Source: Bifidobacterium scardovii JCM 12489 = DSM 13734 (GTDB taxonomy: Bacteria > Actinomycetota > Actinomycetes > Actinomycetales > Bifidobacteriaceae). Taken from it: a stretch of 64,000 nucleotides of DNA. How positions within the stretch are numbered: position 1 is the stretch's first letter; each line of letters begins with the position of its first letter. The stretch is taken from contig NZ_AP012331.1 in the NCBI RefSeq assembly GCF_001042635.1, forward strand, positions 1,674,001 to 1,738,000, written 5' to 3'. Under the pieces are notes generated by a model that worked only from the letters and a program-made list of their open reading frames with translations, did not search any database and had not been told where the DNA came from. A program made the translations under genes and the position numbers. Of this stretch, positions 20,678 through 28,913 are shown piece by piece.

Positions 20678-21076
20678 ACATTGTCTGCCCACATTTTGCC
20701 CACATTTTCGCGCAACAGCAACTCTCCCTATCGACTCGCTGAGCGCATCCAAATCATCATCAAAGAGATCCGCGTACACATCCAACGTCATGGCGGCCGA
20801 TGCGTGGCCGAGTTGGCACTGCACCGTCTTCACGTTCGCTCCGGCGTGGATCATGATGCTGTCCGCAGTGTGACATAGGTCGTGGATTGTGACGAACGGG
20901 GCACCGGCACGGCGTTCCGCGAACCACAACCACCCCCCGTTCTTGCGTGATGGACTTTCACCGTTGACCATGTAGGTACGATACCCGTCGTCGTATGGGC
21001 GCGTGAACAGCAGATCGTCATCGGTCTCACCTTCGCGCTGTTCGCGCATTGCGTCGTCCAGCACGGCCGAAAACAT
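20678..21076 (-). pseudogene. Remnant of tyrosine recombinase (integrase), C-terminal part
   Basis: About 133 codons match the catalytic end of phage-type integrases: TIHDLCHTADS, QLGHASAAMT and the nucleophile Tyr in LDVYADLF. The N-terminal two thirds, including the first catalytic Arg, are absent. The second Arg of HxLRH is Cys. The reading frame runs past the natural end into the neighbouring gene's antisense strand, so the normal stop is lost. GC is lower than in the flanks. Not expected to be active. Confidence 0.8.
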
Positions 21077-21133
21077 GATCGATCTTGGCGTAGCTGGCTT
21101 TTGCCCTGATTTTTACTCATGTGTACGGGTTTT

Positions 21134-21173
21134 CCGGTTTTAACGTGTTTTAACCGGTTTTGATGTGTTTTAA
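21134..21173. repeat. Two abutting 20-bp tandem repeats
   Basis: CCGGTTTTAACGTGTTTTAA is followed directly by the same sequence with two changes (AAC to GAT). They lie between the integrase remnant and a small ORF, and resemble arm-type or iteron-like sites of integrative elements. TTGACA follows at 21180. Confidence 0.65.
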
Positions 21174-21242
21174 TGGGATTTGACAAGGGACAAGACAATA
21201 CGTAAGCTGCCTGTTTACGCCAAAATCGGAAAGGAGGCAGCC

Positions 21243-21416
21243 ATGACCATGATGGATACCGCTGTAAAGCCAATCCCGGCTTACGCGCCGCCCGAGGACG
21301 GCAAGCCACGCAACGCCGTGGACGAGAAATGGATGCGACTGCACCGCGCGCTGATGAACCGTCCGGCGCGACTCGCGAAGAAGGCGCAGAATATTGAGAA
21401 TAGCGATCGTCACTAG
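21243..21416 (+). CDS. Small protein of unknown function, overlapping GNAT gene
   Basis: A 57-residue basic protein starting MTMMDTAVKP, with an excellent AAGGAGG five bases before the ATG. The C-terminal half (RLHRALMNRPARLAKKAQ) could form a basic helix. Its end overlaps the start of the GNAT gene by 23 bp in another frame, implying translational coupling. I do not recognise the family. A toxin-antitoxin arrangement with the GNAT gene is possible, but no ribbon-helix-helix motif is visible. Confidence 0.6.
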   Translation: MTMMDTAVKPIPAYAPPEDGKPRNAVDEKWMRLHRALMNRPARLAKKAQNIENSDRH

Positions 21417-21954
21417 TCGTCTGTGCGACTCCGACGATCAGCTCGCATTGCGCCGTTTCGTCTGCTGCGAGCCGAACGGCCCGGAATACGCGATGGACGT
21501 GCAACGCTATATCCGAGGACTCCGCATCAAGGACGAGCCGGGGATGTATCGTATGGTTCTCCAGTACGGGGAGACCCCAAACGCGTCCGTCATCGGTTTC
21601 TGTGAATTCGGTTACGATCCCACCGCTCCGGAGTCTAATGGTTACGCAATATCATTCATCGCCACCGCGTTGAGCGAACGCGGCAGGCATCTCGGCGCGA
21701 TACTGCTGGACTGCGTGCTCCGGTGGATGGCGAACGACGCCGCCAGACACGATCGCACTCCTTACGTGTTTACCCAGATAGATCCCCGGAACGAGGCCAG
21801 CATCCATCTTTTCTCCGACGCGGGCTTCGAGAACGAAGGGCGGGACGAGAACGATCCCGAATTCGACATCTGGTCGAAGGAATTCGAACCGTTCTCCACG
21901 GACAGGCTCTACTTCTACTCCCCCGTCATGATCGACGAGGACGATAAGAACTGA
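21394..21954 (+). CDS. GNAT family acetyltransferase
   Basis: A 186-residue GNAT protein. The acetyl-CoA pyrophosphate loop is visible as SERGRHLGAILLDCVLRWM, and the later NEASIHLFSDAGF matches the C-terminal GNAT motif. The start is taken as TTG (MRIAIVTSR) overlapping the small upstream ORF; GAAGGCG precedes it. Codon use and GC are lower than in the core genes. It sits in a decayed integrative region, so it is probably an acquired accessory gene. The substrate is unknown. Confidence 0.75.
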   Translation: MRIAIVTSRLCDSDDQLALRRFVCCEPNGPEYAMDVQRYIRGLRIKDEPGMYRMVLQYGETPNASVIGFCEFGYDPTAPESNGYAISFIATALSERGRHLGAILLDCVLRWMANDAARHDRTPYVFTQIDPRNEASIHLFSDAGFENEGRDENDPEFDIWSKEFEPFSTDRLYFYSPVMIDEDDKN

Positions 21955-22078
21955 CATTTTTGGGTGTGGCTTCGCCCGTATAATGATGGGCGAAGCATCT
22001 TCCTTTCGATTCCGGCTCTCGAGGTGGCTGCTTTATCAATGCCTTGAACGTGTTGGTGGCACATTCAAAGGTTTGGAT

Positions 22079-22107
22079 CCTGTCCGGGGTCGGTGGCCCC
22101 GGACAGG
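22079..22107. terminator. Strong hairpin between GNAT gene and membrane protein gene
   Basis: CCTGTCCGGGG pairs with CCCCGGACAGG across a 7-nt loop, between convergent genes. There is no T tract on either side, so it would act as a bidirectional hairpin. The gap 21955-22114 contains nothing else evident. Confidence 0.55.
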
Positions 22108-22114
22108 ACTATCG

Positions 22115-23134
22115 TTATTTGTCGTTGGAGAATATGCCGTAGGTGTCGCAGGTCGCTATACCGTTCGCGCCGCTAGCCTTGTTGCTGCTCTTTTCCTTTC
22201 CGTCGATTTTGACGCTGCATGACACCTCTTGCGACGAATCTCCCATGATGTCTCCGCTCACGGTGACCGTGTACCCCTTTTTGGCATCTTCTCCTGTCAG
22301 GGTCTTGGTCCATGTTTTGTCGAATTCCTCGTTGTTGCTGCTTCCGCCAGTACTCCACATAACGCTGCCCTTGCCGGTCGCGGTTACGGACAGTTCCACG
22401 GTTTCGGCGTCGGCGTTGACATTGCCCTTGGCTATGTCGTCCAACGCCTTGGATGCGGCGTATTGCATGCCCAGGGTGATGACGATCGCGAGGATGGACA
22501 GTATGGTGCCGACTATCGCGAGCACGCGACCGCCCCTGACGGAGTTGCGTCCGGTTTTGACGATGCCGATGATGCCGAGCACGAGACCGATGATGCCGAG
22601 AATGAATGCGGCATTGTTGATAATCGGCACGAAACTCAACACGATCCCGATGATGCCGAGCACGAGCGAGGCTATGGCCAGGCCACTGGTGCCCTGACGA
22701 GCGGTCGCGCGCCGGGCGGACGCCGGAGCATTCCTCGCCCGATCATATGCGTCAGGCGCGGACCCGTTGGACGCCACCGGCTGGGCAACCGGCTGTGCCG
22801 GCATGCTGGCACGCACCGTATCCACGATATTCGACACCAATTGCATCACGCCGGTCTCCTGCTCGGCGGTGAACAGGACCGAATACGGGTTGGCGCTCGC
22901 CGTGGTAACGTCCCGGCAGATACCGGTCAACGATCCGTCCGACTGGGCTACGTTGAAGCTCACGAAACCGTACGTGGTCCCTGTTTTGTCGACCTGCTGC
23001 GCGGTCACGCCTTTGACGGCGCCGACCGGGAACGACACGGATCCGCCGAATGCGGCCTTGTCGGGCCCCGACCTGTCGATGCGCACCATCACGCCATCGA
23101 ACTCCAAGTTCCCCGAAAACCCTGAAACCTTCAT
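22115..23134 (-). CDS. Membrane protein with N-terminal DUF4429-like and DUF4190-like parts
   Basis: A 339-residue protein in three parts. Residues ~1-115 resemble the PH-like DUF4429 fold (KVSGFSGNLEFDGVMV...). A disordered Ala-rich linker follows. Two to three membrane segments with repeated LGIIG motifs (DUF4190-like) come next, then an outside C-terminal domain with two cysteines. The start at MKVSGFSG follows GGAGGATGAGGAA; an ATG five codons upstream lacks a ribosome site. Function unknown. The C-terminal domain looks like an exported MmpS/DUF4352-type beta domain. It lies in the accessory island. Confidence 0.7.
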   Translation of the reverse strand: MKVSGFSGNLEFDGVMVRIDRSGPDKAAFGGSVSFPVGAVKGVTAQQVDKTGTTYGFVSFNVAQSDGSLTGICRDVTTASANPYSVLFTAEQETGVMQLVSNIVDTVRASMPAQPVAQPVASNGSAPDAYDRARNAPASARRATARQGTSGLAIASLVLGIIGIVLSFVPIINNAAFILGIIGLVLGIIGIVKTGRNSVRGGRVLAIVGTILSILAIVITLGMQYAASKALDDIAKGNVNADAETVELSVTATGKGSVMWSTGGSSNNEEFDKTWTKTLTGEDAKKGYTVTVSGDIMGDSSQEVSCSVKIDGKEKSSNKASGANGIATCDTYGIFSNDK

Positions 23135-23357
23135 TTCCTCATCCTCCATGTATTCTCGCGCCGGCTCATAGGCCGGATCGCGTTATGACGGTTTGGGAAC
23201 GCCGCACCCTCTCAGACCGGAAAAGTATCGGCGACTGCGATGTCCGCCGGTTCCCATTCTTGCGCCCCCTTTGCCGTTTCACAAGCATGAGCGTAATCGC
23301 ATGATGACGCGCCGATAAACGGGGCCGATGAGGTTTCCCCGCGATTGCCCGGCTTAA

Positions 23358-23453
23358 CAGCAGGCGGCGCTCGGCAACGTCGCCAAGGCGCGAGGCATGA
23401 CCCAGATCGCCAAGGATGCCGGCGTGGGCCGCGAAAGCCTGTACAAAAGCTGA
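23358..23453 (+). pseudogene. Fragment of HigA-like addiction-module antitoxin
   Basis: After an in-frame TAA, 31 codons encode a recognisable helix-turn-helix tail (LGNVAKARGMTQIAKDAG and then VGRESLYKS) ending in TGA. This matches the C terminus of HigA/HI1420-type putative addiction-module antidotes. Those normally continue a few residues past SLYK and have about 70 residues before this point. No toxin gene is adjacent. The rest of 23135-23540 has no gene; a repeat element follows at 23475. Confidence 0.65.
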
Positions 23454-23474
23454 ATCGAGCCGATTCGCATGTGC

Positions 23475-23520
23475 TTCCCCCCGTCGGCTATGCCGACAGC
23501 TCCCCTCCGAGAGGGGAGCC
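23475..23520. repeat. Bipartite double-hairpin element, copy 2
   Basis: GTCGGC-TAT-GCCGAC is followed by GCTCCCCTC-CGA-GAGGGGAGC. The second hairpin differs from that at 3896-3942 only in the loop. It lies 21 bases after the stop of the DUF5719 gene on the minus strand and may also serve as its transcription stop. Confidence 0.7.
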
Positions 23521-23540
23521 CGAACTAATGGGCGGAGGAA

Positions 23541-25076
23541 CTAGCGCACGATGGCGGCGTTCTGGCTCGACCAGATGCGTTCGGTGGTCTCCTCCAGCGA
23601 GGTGGGCGCGAGGGATGCGAGACCGGCCAGATGCGCGTCATCGACCTGCGCGTTCGTCAGGCGGGCGCCCCACACGATCTGGCCACCGGCCACATCGAGG
23701 CGGAAGGTCACCGCGTCATCGCCGATGTCGGAGACGTCCACGGACCGGGCCGCGTTCGCCGACAGATCGAGCTTGGCGTCGCCGACGCGCTTGCCGGATC
23801 CGTCGTATCCGATCAGGGTGCCGTCGGCGTCGGTGGTGCCGGCATTCACGACGGTGAGCGTGGCGTCCATATGGTCGGGCACGGTCAGCGCCGAGACCGC
23901 GGACGGACGCTCGGCGCGCACCAGCGCGAAATCCGCCTGCCCGTCGTCGCCGGAACGGCCGACCTCGGCGGTCAGCCGGATGCTGTCCTGCGCGGTCGAG
24001 GCCACGGCCAGGGCGCCGGCCGGGGCCTTGCCCATATCGATGACCGTGACCTTGCCTCCGGTCAGGTCATGCGCGGCGGACTGGACCAGTCCCTTGTCCG
24101 TCACCCACGACAGGGTCGTCGTGGTGTCGCGTTCGGCGAAGGCGATCACCCGCACATCGTCGCCCCTGCGCACGGACGGCATGACCGCGGTGGCATCGGG
24201 TTCGACCGCCGGCGCCATGACCTCCGAGCCCTTGGAGGTGAGCCCGTCGGCGGCGACCGTGCGGATCACCGCGGCGACCGGGGTGCGTTCGCTGGACACG
24301 GTCACGTACAGCCCGTCCTGATTGGGGGCGGCGGCCGACAGATCCACCGTGGTCTCGCCGTGCGCCTCGACGGTGACGGTCTCCCCCGTCGACAGGGTCA
24401 GCGCGCCGGTGCCCGAGGTGCCCCACGCCCGTACGCCCAGCGAGGTGGCCTTGGAGGACGGGTTGGCGATGACGAGCTGCTGCGTGGTGCCGGTGGCCGT
24501 GCCGCCGACCACGAAGGCGTGCGTCAGGGCCGGCGTGACGCAGGATACGGCGGACACGCCCTTGAGATCGCCCTCCGTCGCCCAGGAGGCCATGGACGCC
24601 ACGGCCCCCGTGCCGCTTTTGGATTCGAGCATGCGGGTCTGCAGCAGGGTCGAACCGCCGTCGACGTTGCCGGAGGCGCTCATGATCGACGAGACGTCGG
24701 CCGCGTCCGCGGACTGCAGCGCGGTTGCGCCGTCCATGGACGCGGTGGTGCCGATGACGGAGCGGAATACCGATCCGAACGCCGCGTAGCGCGCCGAGGA
24801 GGCGATATCGCCGGCCGACGCCTGGAATTCGCTGTCGCCGTACGACCCGGTATCGGCCAGGCTCATGCGGGCCGGGCAGTAGGATTCCGTCTGCAGCTGG
24901 CTGACCGTATGCTCGGAGGACGCCTCGCCCTTGGCGCTCGCGTCGACGAGCGAGGGCAGCGGACGCACGATGAGCAGCGCGACGAACATCGCGATGATGA
25001 CCAGCATGGTCAGCACGCCGAGGACGATGCGGACCCCCGTGCGCCGTGCATGCCGCCGTGATGCCTGTGCGCTCAT
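23541..25076 (-). CDS. DUF5719 family membrane-anchored protein
   Basis: A 511-residue protein with an Arg-rich N terminus, one membrane segment at about residues 15-38 and a large Ala/Thr/Ser-rich outer region of repeated beta-type segments. This is the layout of DUF5719 proteins, which in actinobacteria accompany a large glycosyltransferase and a whiB gene. The ATG overlaps the glycosyltransferase stop by 4 bp (ATGA), so it is co-translated. A role in cell-envelope polysaccharide export or assembly is inferred from context only. Confidence 0.75.
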   Translation of the reverse strand: MSAQASRRHARRTGVRIVLGVLTMLVIIAMFVALLIVRPLPSLVDASAKGEASSEHTVSQLQTESYCPARMSLADTGSYGDSEFQASAGDIASSARYAAFGSVFRSVIGTTASMDGATALQSADAADVSSIMSASGNVDGGSTLLQTRMLESKSGTGAVASMASWATEGDLKGVSAVSCVTPALTHAFVVGGTATGTTQQLVIANPSSKATSLGVRAWGTSGTGALTLSTGETVTVEAHGETTVDLSAAAPNQDGLYVTVSSERTPVAAVIRTVAADGLTSKGSEVMAPAVEPDATAVMPSVRRGDDVRVIAFAERDTTTTLSWVTDKGLVQSAAHDLTGGKVTVIDMGKAPAGALAVASTAQDSIRLTAEVGRSGDDGQADFALVRAERPSAVSALTVPDHMDATLTVVNAGTTDADGTLIGYDGSGKRVGDAKLDLSANAARSVDVSDIGDDAVTFRLDVAGGQIVWGARLTNAQVDDAHLAGLASLAPTSLEETTERIWSSQNAAIVR

Positions 25077-28000
25077 GATTCCTCCCGGTAATAGCGATAG
25101 GACCGTCGCGGCAGCGCCACCAGGCAGTAGAGCGTGACGATCACGCCCATGCACCACAGCCAGGCGTACCGCCATTGGCTGGATTGGGTGCGCCGCTGCC
25201 ACGAGGTATCGATGTTCTGGCTGTCCGCGCTGTTGATGGTCAGGCGGTAATACGTGCCGCTGTCGTTGGCGACCACGGATTGGGTGCCCTCCGAGGCGGT
25301 CACGTTGCTTTGCAGCTGCTCGCCGGCGGTGGCGGCGTCGCCGCCCGAGGAGGCCACGAAGATGCCGCCGAAGCCGAGGCGGCTGATCTGCGCGATGGCC
25401 TGCGAATCGGCGCCGGACAACAGGCTGGCCCCGGCCGCGGCGATCGTGGCGTCGGCGTCGTCGTTGCCCTCGAAGGCAAGCCGGACGCGCTGCAGGGGCG
25501 AGCTGTCGACCAGGTCGCCGCGCATGGTGCGCATCACCGTGAATTCGACGTCGGTCTCGGAGGCGGCGCGCAGGGCCAAAATGCGATGATCGTCCCCCTG
25601 CTGCAGATAGTCGACGGCGACCATGGGCAGGCCGGACCGCGACACGGCGACGCTGCGGCGCTGCGGGCCGATCAGCGCCACGCCGCCGGTGGCGACAGTG
25701 CACAGGGCCAGGGCGGCGACCAGCAGGGCGCGACCCAGATGAACCGCCTTCGTCCTGGCGGCGGACGTCCCGACGGCGGACGTCCTGGCGGCGGACGTCC
25801 TGGCGGCGGAGGCCGGGCGGGTTCCGGCGACCGCGCGCCGTGACGCATGCGCGGCCCCCGAGGTGCCGGCGGAGGTGTCCGCGGCTGCACCCGCGGCGAC
25901 GCGCAGCGGCACGAAGCGCTTGACCGCGCCACCGGCGAGCACGCAGATGCACGACATGAATCCCAGCAGCATCATCGTGAATCCTGGCAGCACGGAGGCG
26001 GCGACGTCGCCGTCCAGATCGGCCGCGATGGCCACGCGCGAGCAGCAGATCGCCAGCGCCGCGCCGGTGAGGCTGACGACCCACATCATGCGCGCCACGC
26101 GCAGGGCGAACGGCAGGCACAGCGCCACCACGGCGAGGATGGCCAGCAGCGCGCAGACGGCGACGATCGCGATGGCATAGGGGTCGGAGCCGAACGGCCA
26201 GATCCCGCCTCCCGCGTCCAGGCCGAAGGCCCGGGCGGTCACGTCGGCCAGATTGACGGCTCCGGGCCCGCCGTTGACCTGGCGGGACGGGACCATGACG
26301 TCGCCGAACAGCTGGCGCCACGCGCCGTCGCGCGCATAGCGCACGGCGTTGACCAGCGTCGGCGAGACCACGAACGCGGCCGGCACCGGCATGAGCAGCA
26401 GCATCACGCGGTGGCGCGGCACGAAGATCAGGAACACCAGGAAGGTCACGATCAGCGGCAGCAGCAGCTGCGGCTCGGCGGCCACGACGGGGATGAAGCA
26501 CAGCGAGGCCAGCGCGGCCGCCTGCACCGACCGGTGGGGGTGCAGCTGGTCCTCGGTGTGATAGAGGCCGACGGCGCGGAACGCGAACGCGAACGCCGCC
26601 GGAAGGAACACCATGACGGTCAGCATGGGCAGGTTCGCTGCGTCGAACAACCCCATGGCCAGGCCCAAGGCCACCCACAGCAACCCGCCGACGACGCGCA
26701 CGGCGTCCGAGCGGGTGAACACGCCGGCCAGAGCCCAGAACGACAGCGCGGCCAGCGGGGCCGCGGCGAAGAAGATCAGCGCCAGCGCGGCGGTCGTGTG
26801 CCCGGCGGTCACCACCGACACCGCCAGCCAGACCAGCAGCCACGGCGCGGGGGGCGCCGGAACGCCGGTTCCCGCGCCGAACACCCACAGGGTCGTGGCC
26901 GAATCGGCGAGCTGGCCGAGATCCGCGGAGGTCGGCAGCAACTGGTCGGAGTACAGCGAACCGCCCGAGAACACGGCGGCGAACACCTGCCGGTAGACGA
27001 TGGCGACGACGAGGAACGACGCCAGCGCCATGCCCAGGGCGAGCGACCAGCGGCGGATCCGGCGGGCGCGCAGATGCGCCCTGGCCAGCGGGCCGAGCAG
27101 CACGGTGCGGCGCTGGTCGTCGAGCGCCTGCCGGCGATCATGCCATTGGCGCAGCTGCTGCCGGTTCACGCTCAGCGCCGTCAGCCGCATGGGCGGCACG
27201 TTGGTCTGGCGCGACACCAGCCGGCGTGCGGCGATGCCGCCGGGCAGCGAGGCAAGGGCCCTCCACGGCATGCACAGCTCGCACCACGCCTCATACGGCT
27301 TCTTGGAGAACAGCTGCGCGAGCGAGCGCCCGATGCCGCCGATCAGGCTCCACAGCCAGATCAAGGGCCAGAGCGCCAGACGGGTGTCGGTGTAGCGGTA
27401 GCGCTGCGCGCAGTCCATCACCGTCATCGCCGTATCGATCGTTCCGCGCTCGTCCACCGGCGCTCCCCCGCGGGTGCGGATGCCTTCGAAGCGCGCGCGG
27501 CGGTGCGCGATGCGGGCGGAGGGCACCACGACGACCCTGCCTCCGTTGAGGCAGACGCGGCGGCAGAAATCCGCCGATTCGGCGAAGGTGGTGAACCACC
27601 GGTTCACGCCGCCCAACGCGTGCAGCGTCTCGATCGGCAGCAGCGCGCCGGCCAGGGACACCGCGAACACGTCCTGCCGGGCATCGTACTGCTCCTGGTC
27701 CTCCTCGCCGTCCACGACCAGCGATTCGAGACGGTGATGGCCGGCGTACAGACCGACGTCGTGCAGGGACGAGCCCTCCCAGTCCAGCTGTTTGGCGCCA
27801 AGCAGGGATGCGGTCGGATTGTTGCGCCACGCGTCAAGCAGCCGTGACAGGCATTCGTCGTCGGCGGGACGGGAATCGTCGTGCAGCAGCCACAGCGCAC
27901 GGACCTGCCCGGGCAGCCGGGCCTGGGAAAGCCCCTTGGCCACCGCGTCGCCGAACGACGAGGCGCCTTTCGCCCCAACCACCTGCACCGTGACGGTCTT

Positions 28001-28321
28001 GGCCTCGGGCACGCTGGAGATCGGCCCCGCCGGCGAGGGAATGACGCTGAAATCGGTCACCATGGACCGGGAGGTATCCCCGCTGCAGTCGACGATGACG
28101 ATCGTGCCGGGCAGCACGCTTTGGGCGAGCACGGCGCGCAGGGTGTCGGGGAGGAACCGCAGGTCCTCCTCCACGGTGATCACCGCCGCCGCATCGGCGG
28201 AGACGTCCTGCCGATGGGAGTACGGGCGGGCCGCCAGCGATGCGGCGATGGCCTGTTGAATTGCGCTGCTGCCTGTTGGATTCATGGTTCCAGTGTACGC
28301 ATGCGGCTGGCGCAGCGTCAC
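25073..28321 (-). CDS. Large membrane glycosyltransferase, family 2 N-terminal domain
   Basis: A 1082-residue protein. The first ~340 residues form a GT-A glycosyltransferase (VITVEEDLRFL, HDDSRPADDE, then the NRWFTTFAESADFCRR region). The rest has about a dozen membrane segments and an outer C-terminal domain. It probably transfers sugars to a lipid-linked envelope polymer. The GTG start overlaps the whiB stop (GTGA) with AAGGAG five bases before it; an ATG 12 codons later has a weaker site. Four 15-bp repeats encode a TSAAR-type linker in a cytoplasmic loop. Confidence 0.82.
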   Translation of the reverse strand: MTLRQPHAYTGTMNPTGSSAIQQAIAASLAARPYSHRQDVSADAAAVITVEEDLRFLPDTLRAVLAQSVLPGTIVIVDCSGDTSRSMVTDFSVIPSPAGPISSVPEAKTVTVQVVGAKGASSFGDAVAKGLSQARLPGQVRALWLLHDDSRPADDECLSRLLDAWRNNPTASLLGAKQLDWEGSSLHDVGLYAGHHRLESLVVDGEEDQEQYDARQDVFAVSLAGALLPIETLHALGGVNRWFTTFAESADFCRRVCLNGGRVVVVPSARIAHRRARFEGIRTRGGAPVDERGTIDTAMTVMDCAQRYRYTDTRLALWPLIWLWSLIGGIGRSLAQLFSKKPYEAWCELCMPWRALASLPGGIAARRLVSRQTNVPPMRLTALSVNRQQLRQWHDRRQALDDQRRTVLLGPLARAHLRARRIRRWSLALGMALASFLVVAIVYRQVFAAVFSGGSLYSDQLLPTSADLGQLADSATTLWVFGAGTGVPAPPAPWLLVWLAVSVVTAGHTTAALALIFFAAAPLAALSFWALAGVFTRSDAVRVVGGLLWVALGLAMGLFDAANLPMLTVMVFLPAAFAFAFRAVGLYHTEDQLHPHRSVQAAALASLCFIPVVAAEPQLLLPLIVTFLVFLIFVPRHRVMLLLMPVPAAFVVSPTLVNAVRYARDGAWRQLFGDVMVPSRQVNGGPGAVNLADVTARAFGLDAGGGIWPFGSDPYAIAIVAVCALLAILAVVALCLPFALRVARMMWVVSLTGAALAICCSRVAIAADLDGDVAASVLPGFTMMLLGFMSCICVLAGGAVKRFVPLRVAAGAAADTSAGTSGAAHASRRAVAGTRPASAARTSAARTSAVGTSAARTKAVHLGRALLVAALALCTVATGGVALIGPQRRSVAVSRSGLPMVAVDYLQQGDDHRILALRAASETDVEFTVMRTMRGDLVDSSPLQRVRLAFEGNDDADATIAAAGASLLSGADSQAIAQISRLGFGGIFVASSGGDAATAGEQLQSNVTASEGTQSVVANDSGTYYRLTINSADSQNIDTSWQRRTQSSQWRYAWLWCMGVIVTLYCLVALPRRSYRYYREES
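25751..25810. repeat. Four tandem 15-bp repeats inside the glycosyltransferase gene
   Basis: Unit CGTCCTGGCGGCGGA occurs four times in direct succession; the second has two changes. The repeat stays in frame and encodes five-residue units such as SAART. Copy number may vary between strains. Confidence 0.85.
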
Positions 28322-28626
28322 GCGTGCTCCTTATGTTCCTTCTTGTACCGGCGGCGCTCGCGTTCGCTCAGACCGCCCCAGATGCCAAAACGCTCGTCGT
28401 GGTCGATGGCCCATTTCAGGCACTGCTCGCGCACCTCGCACCGCGCGCACACCCGCTTGGCGTCGCGCGTGGAACCGCCCTTTTCGGGGAAGAACGCTTC
28501 GGGATCGGTCTGCGAGCACAGGGCCTTGTGATGCCATGACAGGTCGTCATCCGCCTTGAACAGCCCCCACAGCTCCTTCAGGCCCTTCAACGGCTCTTCG
28601 GCGGAATCATCGACGACACCCCACAT
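28318..28626 (-). CDS. WhiB family transcriptional regulator (WhiB2-like)
   Basis: Iron-sulfur regulator found only in actinobacteria. The 102 residues contain four cysteines (C37, then CARC, then C in EQCLKW) that would hold a 4Fe-4S cluster, the GIWGG turn, and a basic C-terminal tail for DNA binding. Placement before a glycosyltransferase and DUF5719 is the classic WhiB2 (WhmD) neighbourhood, where the protein controls septation. AAGGAGG precedes the ATG. A good promoter lies 42 bases or more upstream. Confidence 0.92.
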   Translation of the reverse strand: MWGVVDDSAEEPLKGLKELWGLFKADDDLSWHHKALCSQTDPEAFFPEKGGSTRDAKRVCARCEVREQCLKWAIDHDERFGIWGGLSERERRRYKKEHKEHA

Positions 28627-28667
28627 GCGTCCCTCCTTACCGAAAGCGAATGACCAACCATCGGTTA

Positions 28668-28697
28668 ATTACACACATGCGACTTGAGATTTGTCAA
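28668..28697 (-). promoter_or_regulatory. Predicted promoter of the WhiB2-like gene
   Basis: On the minus strand TTGACA (28692-28697) is followed after 18 bp by TGTAAT (28668-28673), close to the vegetative consensus. The divergent LCP gene starts at 28914. No equally good promoter is seen for it. Confidence 0.65.
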
Positions 28698-28913
28698 ATC
28701 AGACTGTGTCAATCCGAGGCTTTTGCACGGATATGTGGTACATTGCGTCTCCGGCCCGCGCCCATGCCCGTCGGAGCCGCCGCGATCTCCCCGACGACGC
28801 GGTATGTGCCGTTCCTGCAGAGGAATGCACGCCCGACGAGTCCGGAACCCGTCGCATGTGCAACAGTGGCATGAGTATTGTGCAGTGCATGGCCAAGGGA
28901 AGGGTATATCAGC

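Noticed and set aside
21243..21954. Firm toxin-antitoxin call for the small ORF and GNAT gene
   Set aside because: The small protein has no ribbon-helix-helix or other antitoxin motif. It is kept only as a hypothesis.
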